NCBI GenBank assembly: GCA_032158295.1
Contig: CM063251.1
Coordinates: 19,159,425 to 19,223,424, forward strand
Length of the DNA: 64,000 bases
Direction: 5' to 3'
Source: Pycnopodia helianthoides
Lineage: Eukaryota; Echinodermata; Asteroidea; Forcipulatida; Asteriidae
The position numbers and the translations under genes are program-made. The notes beneath the pieces were generated by a model. That model made no database searches. It worked only from the letters and a program-made list of their open reading frames with translations, and was not told where the DNA came from. Below, piece after piece: positions 50,801 to 59,880 of the stretch. How positions within the stretch are numbered: position 1 is the first letter of the stretch; each line of letters begins with the position of its first letter.

Positions 50801-53800
50801 GGAGCACAGAGAAAAAAAGTTGTGCTTTGTGGCGTGTTGTGGCCGAGGGGTCTAGTTCACCGGACCCAAGCTCTGGTGTTGTCAGCAGCACAGTGTGGGT
50901 TCGAATCCCGGTCATGACACTTGTGCCCTTGAGCAAGGCACTTAACTATAATTGCTTCGTAAAAAGTTGGGAAGGTAGTGCATTCTGCTCTACCAGCCTG
51001 GCTCCTAGTGAATGATACCCATGCCTACACCCATAGGGGGTAACCCTGTTTCAGCCCCTGAAGTAGGTAGCAAAGTGCCCCTTGTGTCATTTGATTTCGG
51101 TCGGCCTTGTGAGTTAGGCGATATCTCATTAAAAATTTCTTTTTTAAAAGGTCACTCTTTTTGTAAACAAGGTGACAAACACTCACCGTTTGTCTCATCT
51201 GGCCAGTCTTCTGCTGTTGAAGGATTGCACTGTAGGAGCGTGGTTGAGAGTTCATTGCGTCCACCCTACCTGGCCCTCCAGGGTCCCCGACAGAGAGTTC
51301 AGGAAAATCACCCATATCTGTCAAGGCAGGAGGGGGAGGCGGTGGTATCACTTGTGCTTCTCTGGTTTGCTCTTCTGAACCTTCACCCCCTTTCCCTGCT
51401 CGTTTACGATCCTTCTTTTTTTTCCTTTTGGAATTCTGGTTTGGGCCAGTGTCTGCACTCTCGTGTGCTGGAATGTACTTTGCTCCTGGTTTCTGTTGAG
51501 AAGTTCTGTTGTTCCCAGGAGCATTATATCCAGAATGAAAGGTCTGGTTGCTACGAACGTTTTCTATCGATGGTTGCTTCTGCATTGATCCTGGAGGTCT
51601 AGGTTGAATTTGGTTTGGCATGGGAACAGAATGGCGCTGTGGAGGTTGCTGGCTAAGGATTCGGGCATAGCTTAAATGTTGCGGCGCATGTTGTTGTAAT
51701 GGCTGCTGCTGAAATTGCTGTTGTTGTTGTACCATGGGCTGTTGCTGTAACCTTGGGGCATTCCATGGTGCAGTTGTAAATGTTGGGGTGGGGGATAGTT
51801 ATTGGCAGCTGGCCCCATCTGCGGTGGTGAGGTGTTGTAACCAGCCATTGGTTGCATTGAGTTTTGAGTGCATGTACTGTACATCGCAGATCCTACCGGT
51901 TGCTGCGACTGGGCGACGTGCCGTGGCACAGCACTCACAACGGCACTGGGATACTGCTGGAAACCCTGCACCTTCACGGTGGGTCCCGTCGCTGCATCTT
52001 GTGTAGCCATTCCCACAGAGGTTTGGTTTGTCTTGGCATGTTTCGGGCTGTAGTAGCCACTGTCACTGTCCACTGCGCCGGCCTCGGCCTCAGAGTCCGT
52101 AGAAGTGGACGTTTCCTGACCAGTTTGGTTTCCCTGAGACCTACGACGTGGCTTTGACTTGTGACGTCTCAGCATGCTTGGCTTTTCAGCGAGAGTCTTG
52201 TTGGCTATATCATCTGGAAAATCTGCAAAACCAAACACAAAATTCTTAACCCTTACATACTGTGCGCAGTTTAACTAACGTGTGGCCTAAATTCTCACAT
52301 ATCATCTGAATTTATGCAAAGTTTTTGCTAAAATGCAGAACACTTCATCCAGCTATTGTGCCCAAAGTAATTGTTACATTCCTTTTATTGACTGGTCAAC
52401 AATTTAATGTTTACAATTTTCTAAAAACCACTATTATTTCAACGACTTGTATCGTTTGGTAATTTGGTGCTATATAAATCTTGTTATTATTATTATCTGT
52501 TTAATGCAAAAATGTACAAAATGCTTTTCCCAAAACAGTCTTTTTCTTTATTAATTATCGCTATTAGTTTCATGAATTCAAGGCTGATAAAATTATATTT
52601 TTACAAAAATAGTGAAACAAATTAATTACATAAGCGGAACTAGTGCAAGATAGAGAAACAATGTATTTCATTTGCCCTTCCAGTCAACCAGATTCACAAT
52701 TGAGAAAAAAACAAAAAACCTATTGAGGCTGATAGCACGATTTGAAGACAAACCAAGACAAACACTTAACCTGCAGTAGTTGTGAAGGTCAATTGATTTT
52801 TAAATCAGTTTCAATAAACAGTGCAAGCCCTTTTAACCGAAAAAATTGATTAGCACAGAAAAATCTTGCTTGAAAAAACCCAGTTAACAGCAATAAAAAG
52901 ACCATGTAATGTATATCGTTTGTAGACAAGTGTACTCAACACTTTAAACATTTTCAAATCTTCCCTATTTTTTAGATGACTAGATCTAACATAAGAAGTA
53001 ACTATAACTGTAAATAGTAGTAAACTCGCGGGTACAACCATGTGTAAAATCTCTTTTGGTAGGAGTGTTGGCTCTGAGAAGAGCCGGTTTGTACCCGCAT
53101 GGTAGTACCCGCAAGTTTACTACTATTTACAGTTATAGTTACTTCTTACTTTCAACACCATGCAAAGCTTCAAACGCCACTTAGATCTAACATTTTTTTT
53201 AGATTGAGTGACAAACAAGAACAAAGAATCCTACTTGACAGAGCAAGAGGTTCTCAACAATGTTTACCTGTCTGGGACCCAGTATCCATACACACCAGGG
53301 TCTTGGGATACCTTTTGCCCTCTGCACCTGAAGATGATGAACTGCCGTCTCTAGACGAACCCGATCCATGAGATTTGCTTTTCAGGTGAGCATCTCTGCT
53401 ACTGGAGTGCTAATGGAAGAAAAAGTACAATCCACAAACTTGTCATTGGAGCTAACCTGAACTTTTTTTCTCCGCCCTTTTTACATACAATTTTAAAATG
53501 ATTTCCTACCCCTAAAGTTTGAAGAAATTGAGTCAAAGCCAGTGGGATATTCTTAACCCTAACCACCATCAGGTGTTTTGGTTCTAGGCACCCTGCTGAA
53601 TGTATCAAAATGCAACAATGTTGAAATAAAAACCCTGCCAAGTGCACCAAAATGCAACCACAGACACGACAGAGAATTCTGTTGGATTGTGAAGTGATCT
53701 GATTCACACCAGCATTGGCAGTGGGAATTTACTCTGTTAAATGCATCAATACGCATCAAAGTTTGATGGGGAATTAACTTTAAATGTCAGGCCCTTTATT

Positions 53801-56800
53801 CTGCCAAATGCAAAACAATGCAACCAGAGTATGGATTTGAGTTGCGTGCTGAATGCAACAAATTACAACAACTTCTTTCTTTGCAATTGGCATGGTGACG
53901 GTTAATCTACTTTCTCTTTATGGTTCCCACTGCAGGCCTGGAATTTTATCTTGGGGAGGGCAAGGCCATCTTCATTTTGCAAAGGGCATTTATATTGGAA
54001 AAACTTAAAGTCCATGAGAAACTTTTGAAGGGGCACCAAGGCCAAGACCAGGGCAACAGAGGCCATGGCCTCCGTGTAATTCCAGGCCTGCCACTGTCAG
54101 TGCCAGTGTATGTCGCATTCTGAAAACATTTCTTCCATGTAATAAAAAAAAAATTGCAAAAACCATCAAAGTGAGACATCTTACCCTACTTTGCCTCTGT
54201 GATGGTTCCCGTGGCCCATAGCCATTACTCTGATGATACGGACCCATCTGCACATGATTTCCTTCTTGGTAATTATTAGGGTAGTATCCTGGATAGTGTG
54301 GGGGTGTCGCCTGAAAGGACCCCTGGGGCATGGGTACAGGTCCCTGAGACAGGGGGGGCTGAGATGCCGAGTGCCCCTGAAGTTGTGGGAAGTATGCCTG
54401 ATGAGGGTATTGCAGAACAAAGTTAGGCGACTGGAGAGGAGGAGGATACTGATGATTGTTGAAGAGGTCTGCTGGTGGTGGCGGAGGAGGAAAGGTAGGT
54501 CCTGATGAGCTGACTGCTGAAGAGGATTGCAAGTGTGGGGGATAAGACTGCCATCTCATCTCTGGTTTGTGACCTGAACCGGTGGCACTGAAAAAAGAAG
54601 GGAAAAAAAAGAATCACCAGACGAACAAATTATAAAGTAATTTGGATAGTTTTACTTTTAAGCAAAGTAAAAGCTTCGCAAAGTGAAAGCAGGGCATAAG
54701 TCCCAATTTTGCTGCTAACATATTTTTTTACTGGCCAAGACTTTTCAGTGCAAAGAATATTTTTATGAAATTGGGTGCAAATGGTAATTTTAGACAAATA
54801 CAACCGGGCTTGAATATTCCCATCGGACTAGACAAGTTTGGTGGTCTTGTGTTTTTCAATTGAATATTGATACTGTGTAATATCTTTAATACTCAATCAT
54901 GTTCATGTATTGACTTTGAGTCTTAACGTTCAATTATGTTGAGTATTGAAGTACAATAAATTAATACCCTTCCAAATGAGATAAATTTTCTGATAGTGCT
55001 TGTTCAAATACATATTACGGAATCAAAAATTTTGACTCCACAAAATGGCCAACCGCCTTAGTTCACGGTGTAAAAGGAAAACCACGCAATTTCGAGGCAT
55101 AATTGTGTGGATCATTGTATTCTACTTTTAAAACATCTTTCTAACCATTAGCATTTTATAACAAACGGTTACAAATGCTCTGTATAGACCAACTCGCCCG
55201 ATCCAAGGCAACGTGTACCTTTAAACACAAGTACTGAATGAAATCTCACCTGTCTTGAACAAATGGATAGCAGTTAGTCAGGTATCGTGGTAACTCTGTT
55301 AGGGTGTACCCTGTCCCATTAGACGAGGGAACAGTCTGATGACCCTGGGTAGATGGGGCCATCTTGGGGTGGATATTAGGCCCAGGATGGCCATGTCCCA
55401 TATAGGGGTGGCCAGAGCCATGGGCTTGATGATGATTGTTCTGTTCATGTAGGAGTTTATGGGGGAGGTTCTGCCCAGGCCTTGCTGAGTTTGACTGGCC
55501 AGGGATGAAAGGCTCTACCTCGGCAGACAATGGAGTCCCCTGAAAGAAAGGAAAGAAAATCAATTCAAATCCAAAATAAAATAGGCTCTTGATTAAGATG
55601 CCAAAGTCATTATGTTTACAAGGTTTTTTTTTTTTTTTTTTTTCATTATTTCTAATATCCCTAAACACAATTTTTTGACCCTGTCAATTTGAAATTTACA
55701 TTTTTTCAAAATTGTCTGTAAAAAATATTATCCGGCAAGTTTAGGGGTGTGAATATGATCCTAAATTCAGCCTTGAGCAAGGCACTGGATTATTGCTTTT
55801 ATTTATTTATTATTATATTCTTTTTTGGTGGCACTGCGCTACATGTATACCTGCCCGAATGAACATGTACATAAACTGTACAATCCATACTGCACTGTAC
55901 AGACAGTCGTTTGTGCGTGCATGGAGTCAGCTGTATCCATGTACATGTACTCTCTAAACCAACGTCTTGATGGTTCTATGTTGAGCCAGTGAGGGTCAAT
56001 ACTATAATCCGTGCGAAAGACAAGAACCCATTGGTCCGTGGCAGAAGTCGTGTTAACTTAGTAGTTCATGAATGCATGCATGCAGTATCCACTATCCAGC
56101 TGTGGCTCGTGCATGTATTGCCTACATTAGCCTCGCTCAGGGCACGCACGCGGTCATGGTTTTTACTCTGAAAAAGATGGTGTAACCCCACCCACATACA
56201 GTACTGTGCGTACACGTGCATAATGTGTGTAAATAACACACTGAGCACGAAGCCTGGACACGAAGTCTGATTCAAATATTCATGATCTCCATGCCAGCAT
56301 ATCCCAGAGGACCCCCCCCCCTATTTCATCCAAATCTGTGTGCTATAAAGTCACACATTACGCAGAGTGCGAATGACCTAATGAAACGTGTAACATGAAA
56401 CTATGCACGTGGGGTTTTGCAGTCTTGGAAAATTTTCCCTATATCTGACTGACACTTTCTAAGGGATTTATTAGACTTTTTTAATGGATGTTGGTCTTCA
56501 TTTCCCCTTTTGTAATATTCCTCTGGAGGAATTGTAAGCTAAAATGCAAAATTTTGACCTTTAAAATTAAAAAGGAAAATTCACGGCACATTTCATCACG
56601 AAGATGGAACTCTCACGCACTCGTGCCCAAAGGAATAAAATGGAGAGTAGCAAGCAGCATTGTCAAGACCACCATCGTAGACCAGAAAATGCCTCTCTGA
56701 CTCTGCACAACCCTTCTGGACAGGTAGGGATAAAATTAGTTGCATTAATCGTAACCCTCCATCCTCCAGACGGCGACCATCGGGAGGTTACGATTGTTTC

Positions 56801-57523
56801 AACTAGGATAAAATTTTACTGAAATTAAGGGAGATAAACTGGCTGCTCGAATTTTCGCCGCTGTCTTTTTCAGAGTGAAAACTGTGACCACCAGTTAAAA
56901 CAAGGCTAGCAATAACATTGGGCCTAGCCCCTAGTGTCGTGAGCGTGGTAAGAAGGGTGTGAATGAGTAGCTGAGTGTGACCTCTTTTTGTACGACCTTT
57001 CTTTTATAAAAAACAACCTGGGAACTTAACTTTTAAACAGAACACCATGTATTTTTGAAGGTACATTGTCAAAGTAACCCGGGGCAGTGGGAAGGGGAGA
57101 AGGAAACACTGGTCACAAGCACAAAGCAAACAAGATCAGCCATTTCAGCCATTACAAAATTTAAGCTTGGTTCACAGAAACAGTTCAACACAAACACTAT
57201 ATAACACTAACACAGTAACACTAACACTATAACAGTAACACAGTCATGACAGTAACACTAACAGTATAAACACTAACAGTAACACTAACACAAACAGGTT
57301 CGATGTTAAGACAGAATTCTTGGTGATGGTGGTACGACCAAAACGAAAACCAATGGACCACCAACACATCATGCCTCCAACTCAAGTCCAAGATACAACA
57401 CTTTACCACTCAGTAATTCACACTCAGTAACACGACAGCAAATTGTGTAAATAAAAGAAGTTACGTTTTTACTTTCTCATTTTAAAGTCTTACCTGAGGT
57501 AGTTTTCTGTCGGCTTCAGACAT
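34882..57523 (-). CDS. SECISBP2L: SECIS-binding protein 2 (SBP2/SECISBP2L type), 15 coding exons, two apparent frame breaks
   Basis: The product binds the SECIS hairpin in selenoprotein mRNA 3' UTRs and helps EFsec deliver selenocysteine at UGA. Exons: 57494-57523, 55250-55539, 54185-54587, 53268-53409, 51187-52222, 47817-47990, 46078-46194, 41932-42135, 41416-41579, 41142-41215, 39711-39912, 38672-38777, 37908-38022, 36794-36948, 34882-35894. All junctions are GT-AG and phases join throughout if one base is supplied in each of the fifth and last exons (about 1408 residues). Pro/Gln-rich N-terminus with SDSGYYSPKH; SECIS incorporation domain around 800-853 (NPLDSSAPLKRGK, KRVILKERE); L7Ae-type RNA-binding domain around 940-1075 (IHSRRFRE, KRRIVMGLREV, VVFALGRKALGRAVNK); acidic C-terminus. 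HLGHYRNLSGCSGISFSSVI resembles vertebrate SECISBP2L, so an L-type or pre-duplication ortholog is likely. Confidence 0.95.
36231..36456. mobile_element. TTAA-type MITE, family CCCTCTTGCTATC, copy 2
   Basis: Ends TTAACCCTCTTGCT / AGGAGGGTTA, in the last SECISBP2 intron. Confidence 0.75.
36794..36948 (-). CDS. SECISBP2L: SECISBP2 coding exon 14 (RNA-binding domain)
   Basis: 155 bases, acceptor TAACAG, donor CAG|GTAAGT. Encodes GGLDEALNRI, VPVVFALGRKALGRAVNK and VPVSVVGIFNYDGAQ, the kink-turn-binding core. Confidence 0.97.
37168..37396. mobile_element. TTAA-type MITE, family CCCTCTTGCTATC, copy 3
   Basis: Complete with TTAA at both ends, in the SECISBP2 intron between exons 14 and 13. Confidence 0.78.
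37908..38022 (-). CDS. SECISBP2L: SECISBP2 coding exon 13 (RNA-binding domain)
   Basis: 115 bases, acceptor CCACAG, donor AAAG|GTCAGA. Encodes AKSKRRIVMGLREVTKHLKL and CIIVSPNLERIQSK, the L7Ae-type core. Confidence 0.97.
38672..38777 (-). CDS. SECISBP2L: SECISBP2 coding exon 12 (RNA-binding domain)
   Basis: 106 bases, acceptor TTTCAG, donor AAG|GTACGG. Encodes EYCNQVLDQDIDACCTTLLQ and KFQDRQYQKDPTK. Confidence 0.96.
38860..39170 (+). repeat. tRNA-derived SINE, family 1
   Basis: Head GGCGTGTCATGGCCAAGTGG, B-box-like GGGTTCAAATCCCGATC, body CCTTTGGATGGGATGTAAAT. It lies in the SECISBP2 intron between exons 12 and 11. Confidence 0.7.
39711..39912 (-). CDS. SECISBP2L: SECISBP2 coding exon 11
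   Basis: 202 bases, acceptor GAACAG, donor AGA|GTGAGT. Met/Ser/Pro-rich linker (SPVSQMSPMSMSPLSPG) leading into IHSRRFRE, the start of the RNA-binding domain. Confidence 0.93.
40745..40876. mobile_element. PIF/Harbinger-type MITE with long perfect ends
   Basis: 132 bp; the first 28 or so bases (AGCCCGGTTCATACTTCCTG and on) are the exact complement of the last. TAA stands at 40742-40744 and 40877-40879. It lies in the SECISBP2 intron between exons 11 and 10. Confidence 0.85.
41142..41215 (-). CDS. SECISBP2L: SECISBP2 coding exon 10
   Basis: 74 bases, acceptor CTACAG, donor GATG|GTAAAG. Encodes a variable DGLNHSDDKNADTMSGDAGL linker; accepted because it alone joins exons 9 and 11 in phase. 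Confidence 0.8.
41416..41579 (-). CDS. SECISBP2L: SECISBP2 coding exon 9 (SECIS incorporation domain)
   Basis: 164 bases, acceptor TTACAAG, donor GA|GTAAGA. Encodes GHNPLDSSAPLKRGKERETP and KKKPSALKRVILKEREENKR, the conserved SID needed together with the RNA-binding domain. Confidence 0.97.
41932..42135 (-). CDS. SECISBP2L: SECISBP2 coding exon 8
   Basis: 204 bases, acceptor TTTGCAG, donor CTG|GTATGA. Gln/Lys-rich continuation KQQQETKAKTQQQNLASKG, then a variable Pro/Ser-rich linker. Confidence 0.9.
42449..42652. mobile_element. MITE with GGGCCCAATTTCATAG ends
   Basis: Ends GGGCCCAATTTCATAGAGC and, inverted, GGCCCAATTTCATAGACCG. Related to 31981-32178. Confidence 0.65.
43227..43563. mobile_element. 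TA-type MITE, family TAGACCATG, copy 2
   Basis: Ends TATAGACCATG / CATCGTCTATA. It lies in the SECISBP2 intron between exons 8 and 7. Confidence 0.75.
43831..44143. mobile_element. 6-bp-TSD MITE, family CAGGGTTCTGCCCA, copy 1
   Basis: Inverted ends CAGGGTTCTGCCCA / TGGGCAGAACCCTG, flanked by GACTCC at 43825-43830 and 44144-44149. Confidence 0.85.
44589..44926. mobile_element. TA-type MITE, family TAGACCATG, copy 3 (inverted)
   Basis: Ends TATAGACGATG / CATGGTCTATA; opposite orientation to the copy 1 kb away. Confidence 0.75.
45325..45709. mobile_element. TTAA-type MITE, family AGGAACATTACAG, copy 4, between 54-bp direct repeats
   Basis: Complete element. 45271-45324 and 45715-45768 are the same 54 bases with one difference, flanking it. 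Confidence 0.8.
46078..46194 (-). CDS. SECISBP2L: SECISBP2 coding exon 7
   Basis: 117 bases, acceptor AAACAG, donor GAG|GTATGT. Encodes EYSEITEEQRQLQENLKKP and YDLGDMLAALE, matching the vertebrate LDLGGMLTALE block. Confidence 0.93.
46288..46454. mobile_element. 6-bp-TSD MITE, family CAGGCCTGGAATT, copy 2
   Basis: Flanked by TATAGC at 46282-46287 and 46455-46460. It lies about 90 bases upstream of SECISBP2 exon 7 within the intron. Confidence 0.85.
47817..47990 (-). CDS. SECISBP2L: SECISBP2 coding exon 6
   Basis: 174 bases, acceptor AAACAG, donor AAG|GTGTGT. Encodes DIIKPEDLLNPEAAASG and a basic segment ARKRRKKAILAAQAAAK, a possible nuclear localisation signal. Confidence 0.9.
48263..48390. 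mobile_element. nested hairpin element
   Basis: Outer arms ACAATTGTTGCCTGC and complement, then ACATGGTCCA / TGGACCATGT, then an inner GCAAATGGCACCC stem around GGCTTTCGCC. No clear target duplication. Confidence 0.6.
49244..49506. mobile_element. MITE with TGTGCACAGCC inverted ends, copy 2
   Basis: Same sequence body as 17427-17676, with small indels. It lies in SECISBP2 intron 5. Confidence 0.65.
49839..50165. mobile_element. 6-bp-TSD MITE, family CAGGGTTCTGCCCA, copy 2 (inverted)
   Basis: Flanked by ATAATG at 49833-49838 and 50166-50171. It carries an extra GCCGGGCAGG hairpin near one end that copy 1 lacks. Confidence 0.85.
50829..51147 (+). repeat. tRNA-derived SINE, family 3, copy 2
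   Basis: B box GGGTTCGAATCCCGGTC and the same body as 28764-29130. Its end is within about 40 bases of the donor of SECISBP2 exon 5. Confidence 0.8.
51187..52222 (-). CDS. SECISBP2L: SECISBP2 coding exon 5 (large, contains a one-base frame break)
   Basis: 1036 bases, acceptor TTTTGCAG, donor ACG|GTGAGT. The first part reads DFPDDIANKTLAEKPSMLRR and SDSGYYSPKHAKTNQ until TAA at 51672-51674. The second part, one base out, reads from about 51800 to the donor through a Gln-rich run, SYARILSQQPP, a Lys-rich KKKKDRKRAGKG and MGDFPELSVG. Entry phase 1 and exit phase 0 agree only if one base is missing, probably from the C-run at 51785-51794. Confidence 0.85.
52998..53150. mobile_element. short inverted repeat related to 14466-14695
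   Basis: Arms GTAACTATAACTGTAAATAG and complement enclose the GGTACAACCATGTGTAAA block and a truncated centre. It lies in the SECISBP2 intron between exons 5 and 4. Confidence 0.65.
53268..53409 (-). CDS. SECISBP2L: SECISBP2 coding exon 4
   Basis: 142 bases, acceptor CCATTAG, donor ACAG|GTAAAC. Ser-rich, unstructured (SGSSRDGSSSSSGAEGKRYP). Phase 1 out. Confidence 0.85.
53933..54090. mobile_element. 6-bp-TSD MITE, family CAGGCCTGGAATT, copy 3
   Basis: Flanked by CCACTG at 53927-53932 and 54091-54096. Confidence 0.85.
54185..54587 (-). CDS. SECISBP2L: SECISBP2 coding exon 3
   Basis: 403 bases, acceptor TTTTCAG, donor AGG|GTAAGA. Low-complexity Pro/Gln/Tyr-rich segment (PTFPPPPPPADLFNNHQYPP). 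A CAGGCCTGGAATT-type MITE lies about 95 bases into the following intron. Confidence 0.88.
55250..55539 (-). CDS. SECISBP2L: SECISBP2 coding exon 2
   Basis: 290 bases, acceptor TTTCAG, donor ACAG|GTGAGA. Encodes GTPLSAEVEPFIPGQ (resembling the vertebrate LSADVKPFVP start), a His/Pro-rich stretch, and YLTNCYPFVQD (vertebrate YYPFVQ). Confidence 0.9.
57494..57523 (-). CDS. SECISBP2L: SECISBP2 coding exon 1
   Basis: 30 bases, MSEADRKLPQ, donor CAG|GTAAGA. Joins in phase 0 to the 55250-55539 exon. The start is supported by the short acidic N-terminus and donor, not by strong conservation. Confidence 0.75.
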
Positions 57524-58345
57524 CTATAATTTTTTTAACGCGGTCACCATAATGAACTGTTTAAACTTGTTGTAAAATAACCACACATTGTAACCTATGT
57601 TGTAACTAACATAATTGTTCGTTTGTAAATGGAAGGTAGACGGCGGTGACTAAAACTGTTTAGTTGTGGACAGCGTGTACACACTGGGTGGTGGGTTGAT
57701 GCAGAACGGAAAACTACACGTTGTGAGTCAACGTCGCCTATGTTTTTGGTTATTGCGAATGTGAATGGGTGTGGAAAATCCAAGCTGCACTTCGCTGGCA
57801 CCCTCACGAAGTGCAGTAAAGCGTAGACTCGGCAAAGTACCAGGGAACGTCGGGTTGATGGGTGGATGACTTTCAGAGTTTGTTTACACACTGTTTCTTA
57901 CGGTTGTAGTCTTGGGCCAGTCAAGTTGGTTAAATCGTGCCGTAAGAGGGCGCGCCTATAACAGTTACAACGAGCGCAGTACACTATCCGTTATCAATCA
58001 CCGACGTCTTGGGCCAAGACTAACGGCTATATTATGGCTGGAACGCTGAAAAGTTCTAGAATTCAAATCATCAATTCGGGCATGGCTGTATAATCATACC
58101 ATGGAGTTGGGCTAATTGATATTAATTAGTTATTACGAATGATTAATTCGTTATTACTGATGAAGTAATTCGTTAATACGAATTGCCTAATTTATTCGTT
58201 ATTACGGATTATTGATTCGTAATAACAAATCGATTATGAAATACTTAATTCGTTACCGGTATAACGGATTCACTAATTTGTATAACAAATTACTTTCCAG
58301 CTGATAATATATACTTCAGTGGCACGATTGGGCTTTCGTAGTTTC

Positions 58346-58563
58346 TTCTGGAACACAACAGTTCTTCTATGTTGAAATGTTAGGTTTCTGCATGTAGTAT
58401 TTCCCAGAACACAACAGTTATATGTTAAAATGTTAGGTTTCTGCATGTAGTATTTCCCAGAACACAACAGTTATATGTTGAAATGTTAGGTTTCTGCATG
58501 TAGTATTTCCCAGAACACAACAGTTATATATTGAAATGTTAGGTTTCTGCATGTAGTATTTCG
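58346..58563. repeat. 53-bp tandem repeat, four units
   Basis: Units contain CCCAGAACACAACAGTTATA and GTTAGGTTTCTGCATGTAGT, spaced exactly 53 bases (58403, 58456, 58509), with the first unit diverged. Confidence 0.88.
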
Positions 58564-58952
58564 AGTCTACCAGGTTACAGCATTTGGCTGTTTAATCTCA
58601 TCTTTACAAAAGCCCATTAGGGCTAACAACAAGTATAATTTCCAATCGGTTATGCGGATTAAAAAATCTGTTAATTACAGAATCGCAATTGTGAGTCCGA
58701 AATAATGGGTTGTAATCTGTGCTTAAAATCATTCACATCAAGACAGGAAAAAACAAAAAACAAAACCAGAATAAATTGACATTTAGTAACCATTTTGGTT
58801 AGTTATTTGTTATATTGTTTATTTTATTTTCTTCATTCTTATTTATTTATTTATTTGTTACTAGGGGTGGGGTGGGGGATGATTGGCAGTGTTGGGGTGG
58901 GGTTGTTTATATGATTGGAGAATGGGGATGCTTCCCAGCACTACATGAAAAA

Positions 58953-59880
58953 CAATGGAAATGGAGACAACTTCCCTAAACCCTGAGCCATGCTTAGTTG
59001 ATCAACAAAACCAAACTCACAACAATGGAGATGAGACAACTTCCCCAAACCCTGAGCCATGCTTAGTCGATCAACAAAACCAAACTCACACCAATGGAGA
59101 TGAGACAACTTCCCTAAACCCTGAGCCATGCTTAGTCGATCAACAAAACCAAACTCACAACAATGGAGATGAGACAACTTCCCCAAACCCTGAGCCATGC
59201 TTAGTCGATCAACAAAACCAAACTCACAACAGTGGAGATGGAGACAACTTCCCCAAACCCTGAGCCATGCTTAGTCGATCAACAAAACCAAACTCACACC
59301 AATGGAGATGGAGACAACTTCCCAAACCCTGAGCCATGCTTAGTCGGTCAACAAAACCAAACTCACAACAGTGGAGATGGAGACAACTTCCCCAAACCCT
59401 GAGCCATGCTTATCGATCAACAAAACAAACTCACACCAAGATGCAACTTTTCTACCAGCATGAGCAATGCTTTGTGTCGATCACACACAAACCAAACTTT
59501 ACATCAATTTGGAGAGGTTCAATCCCCCTCAGCTCGAGTCTTAGTGATCAACATCCTCCCTGATGATGGGCTTTCCCCATTGGGCTTGTCGATCACAACA
59601 CCAAAATGATGATGTAACAACTTTTCCCCAAACCCTGATGCTGGGTTCGTTGATACATGACAAAAAATATGGAGATGAAGACAACTTCCCCAAACCCTGA
59701 GCCATGCTTAGTCGATCAACAAAACCAAACTCACAACAGTGGAGATGGAGACAACTTCCCCAAACCCTGAGCCATGCTTAGTCGATCAACAAAACCAAAC
59801 TCACACCAATGGAGATGGAGACAACTTCCCCAAACCCTGAGCCATGCTTAGTCGATCAACAAAATCAAAATCACCCAAGA
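58953..59880. repeat. 69-72 bp minisatellite in two blocks
   Basis: Seven units at 58953-59452 and three at 59655-59880, core ACTTCCCCAAACCCTGAGCC then ATGCTTAGTCGATCAACAAA. The 69-bp units keep a frame open on both strands; 70- to 72-bp units break it. The unrepeated spacer 59453-59650 contains decayed pieces of the same words. Confidence 0.88.

Noticed and set aside
51668..51800. Programmed -1 ribosomal frameshifting in SECISBP2
   Set aside because: No X-XXY-YYZ heptamer lies in the overlap in the right phase, and a second break of the same sign occurs elsewhere in the gene; missing bases are simpler.
57595..57891. 98-codon ORF upstream of SECISBP2
   Set aside because: Lies in the presumed 5' flank with no conserved motif or supported splice; chance opening is likely.
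58955..59263. Repeat-protein gene on either strand
   Set aside because: The open frames follow from a 69-bp unit; units of other lengths break both frames, and no start, splice or conserved fold supports coding.
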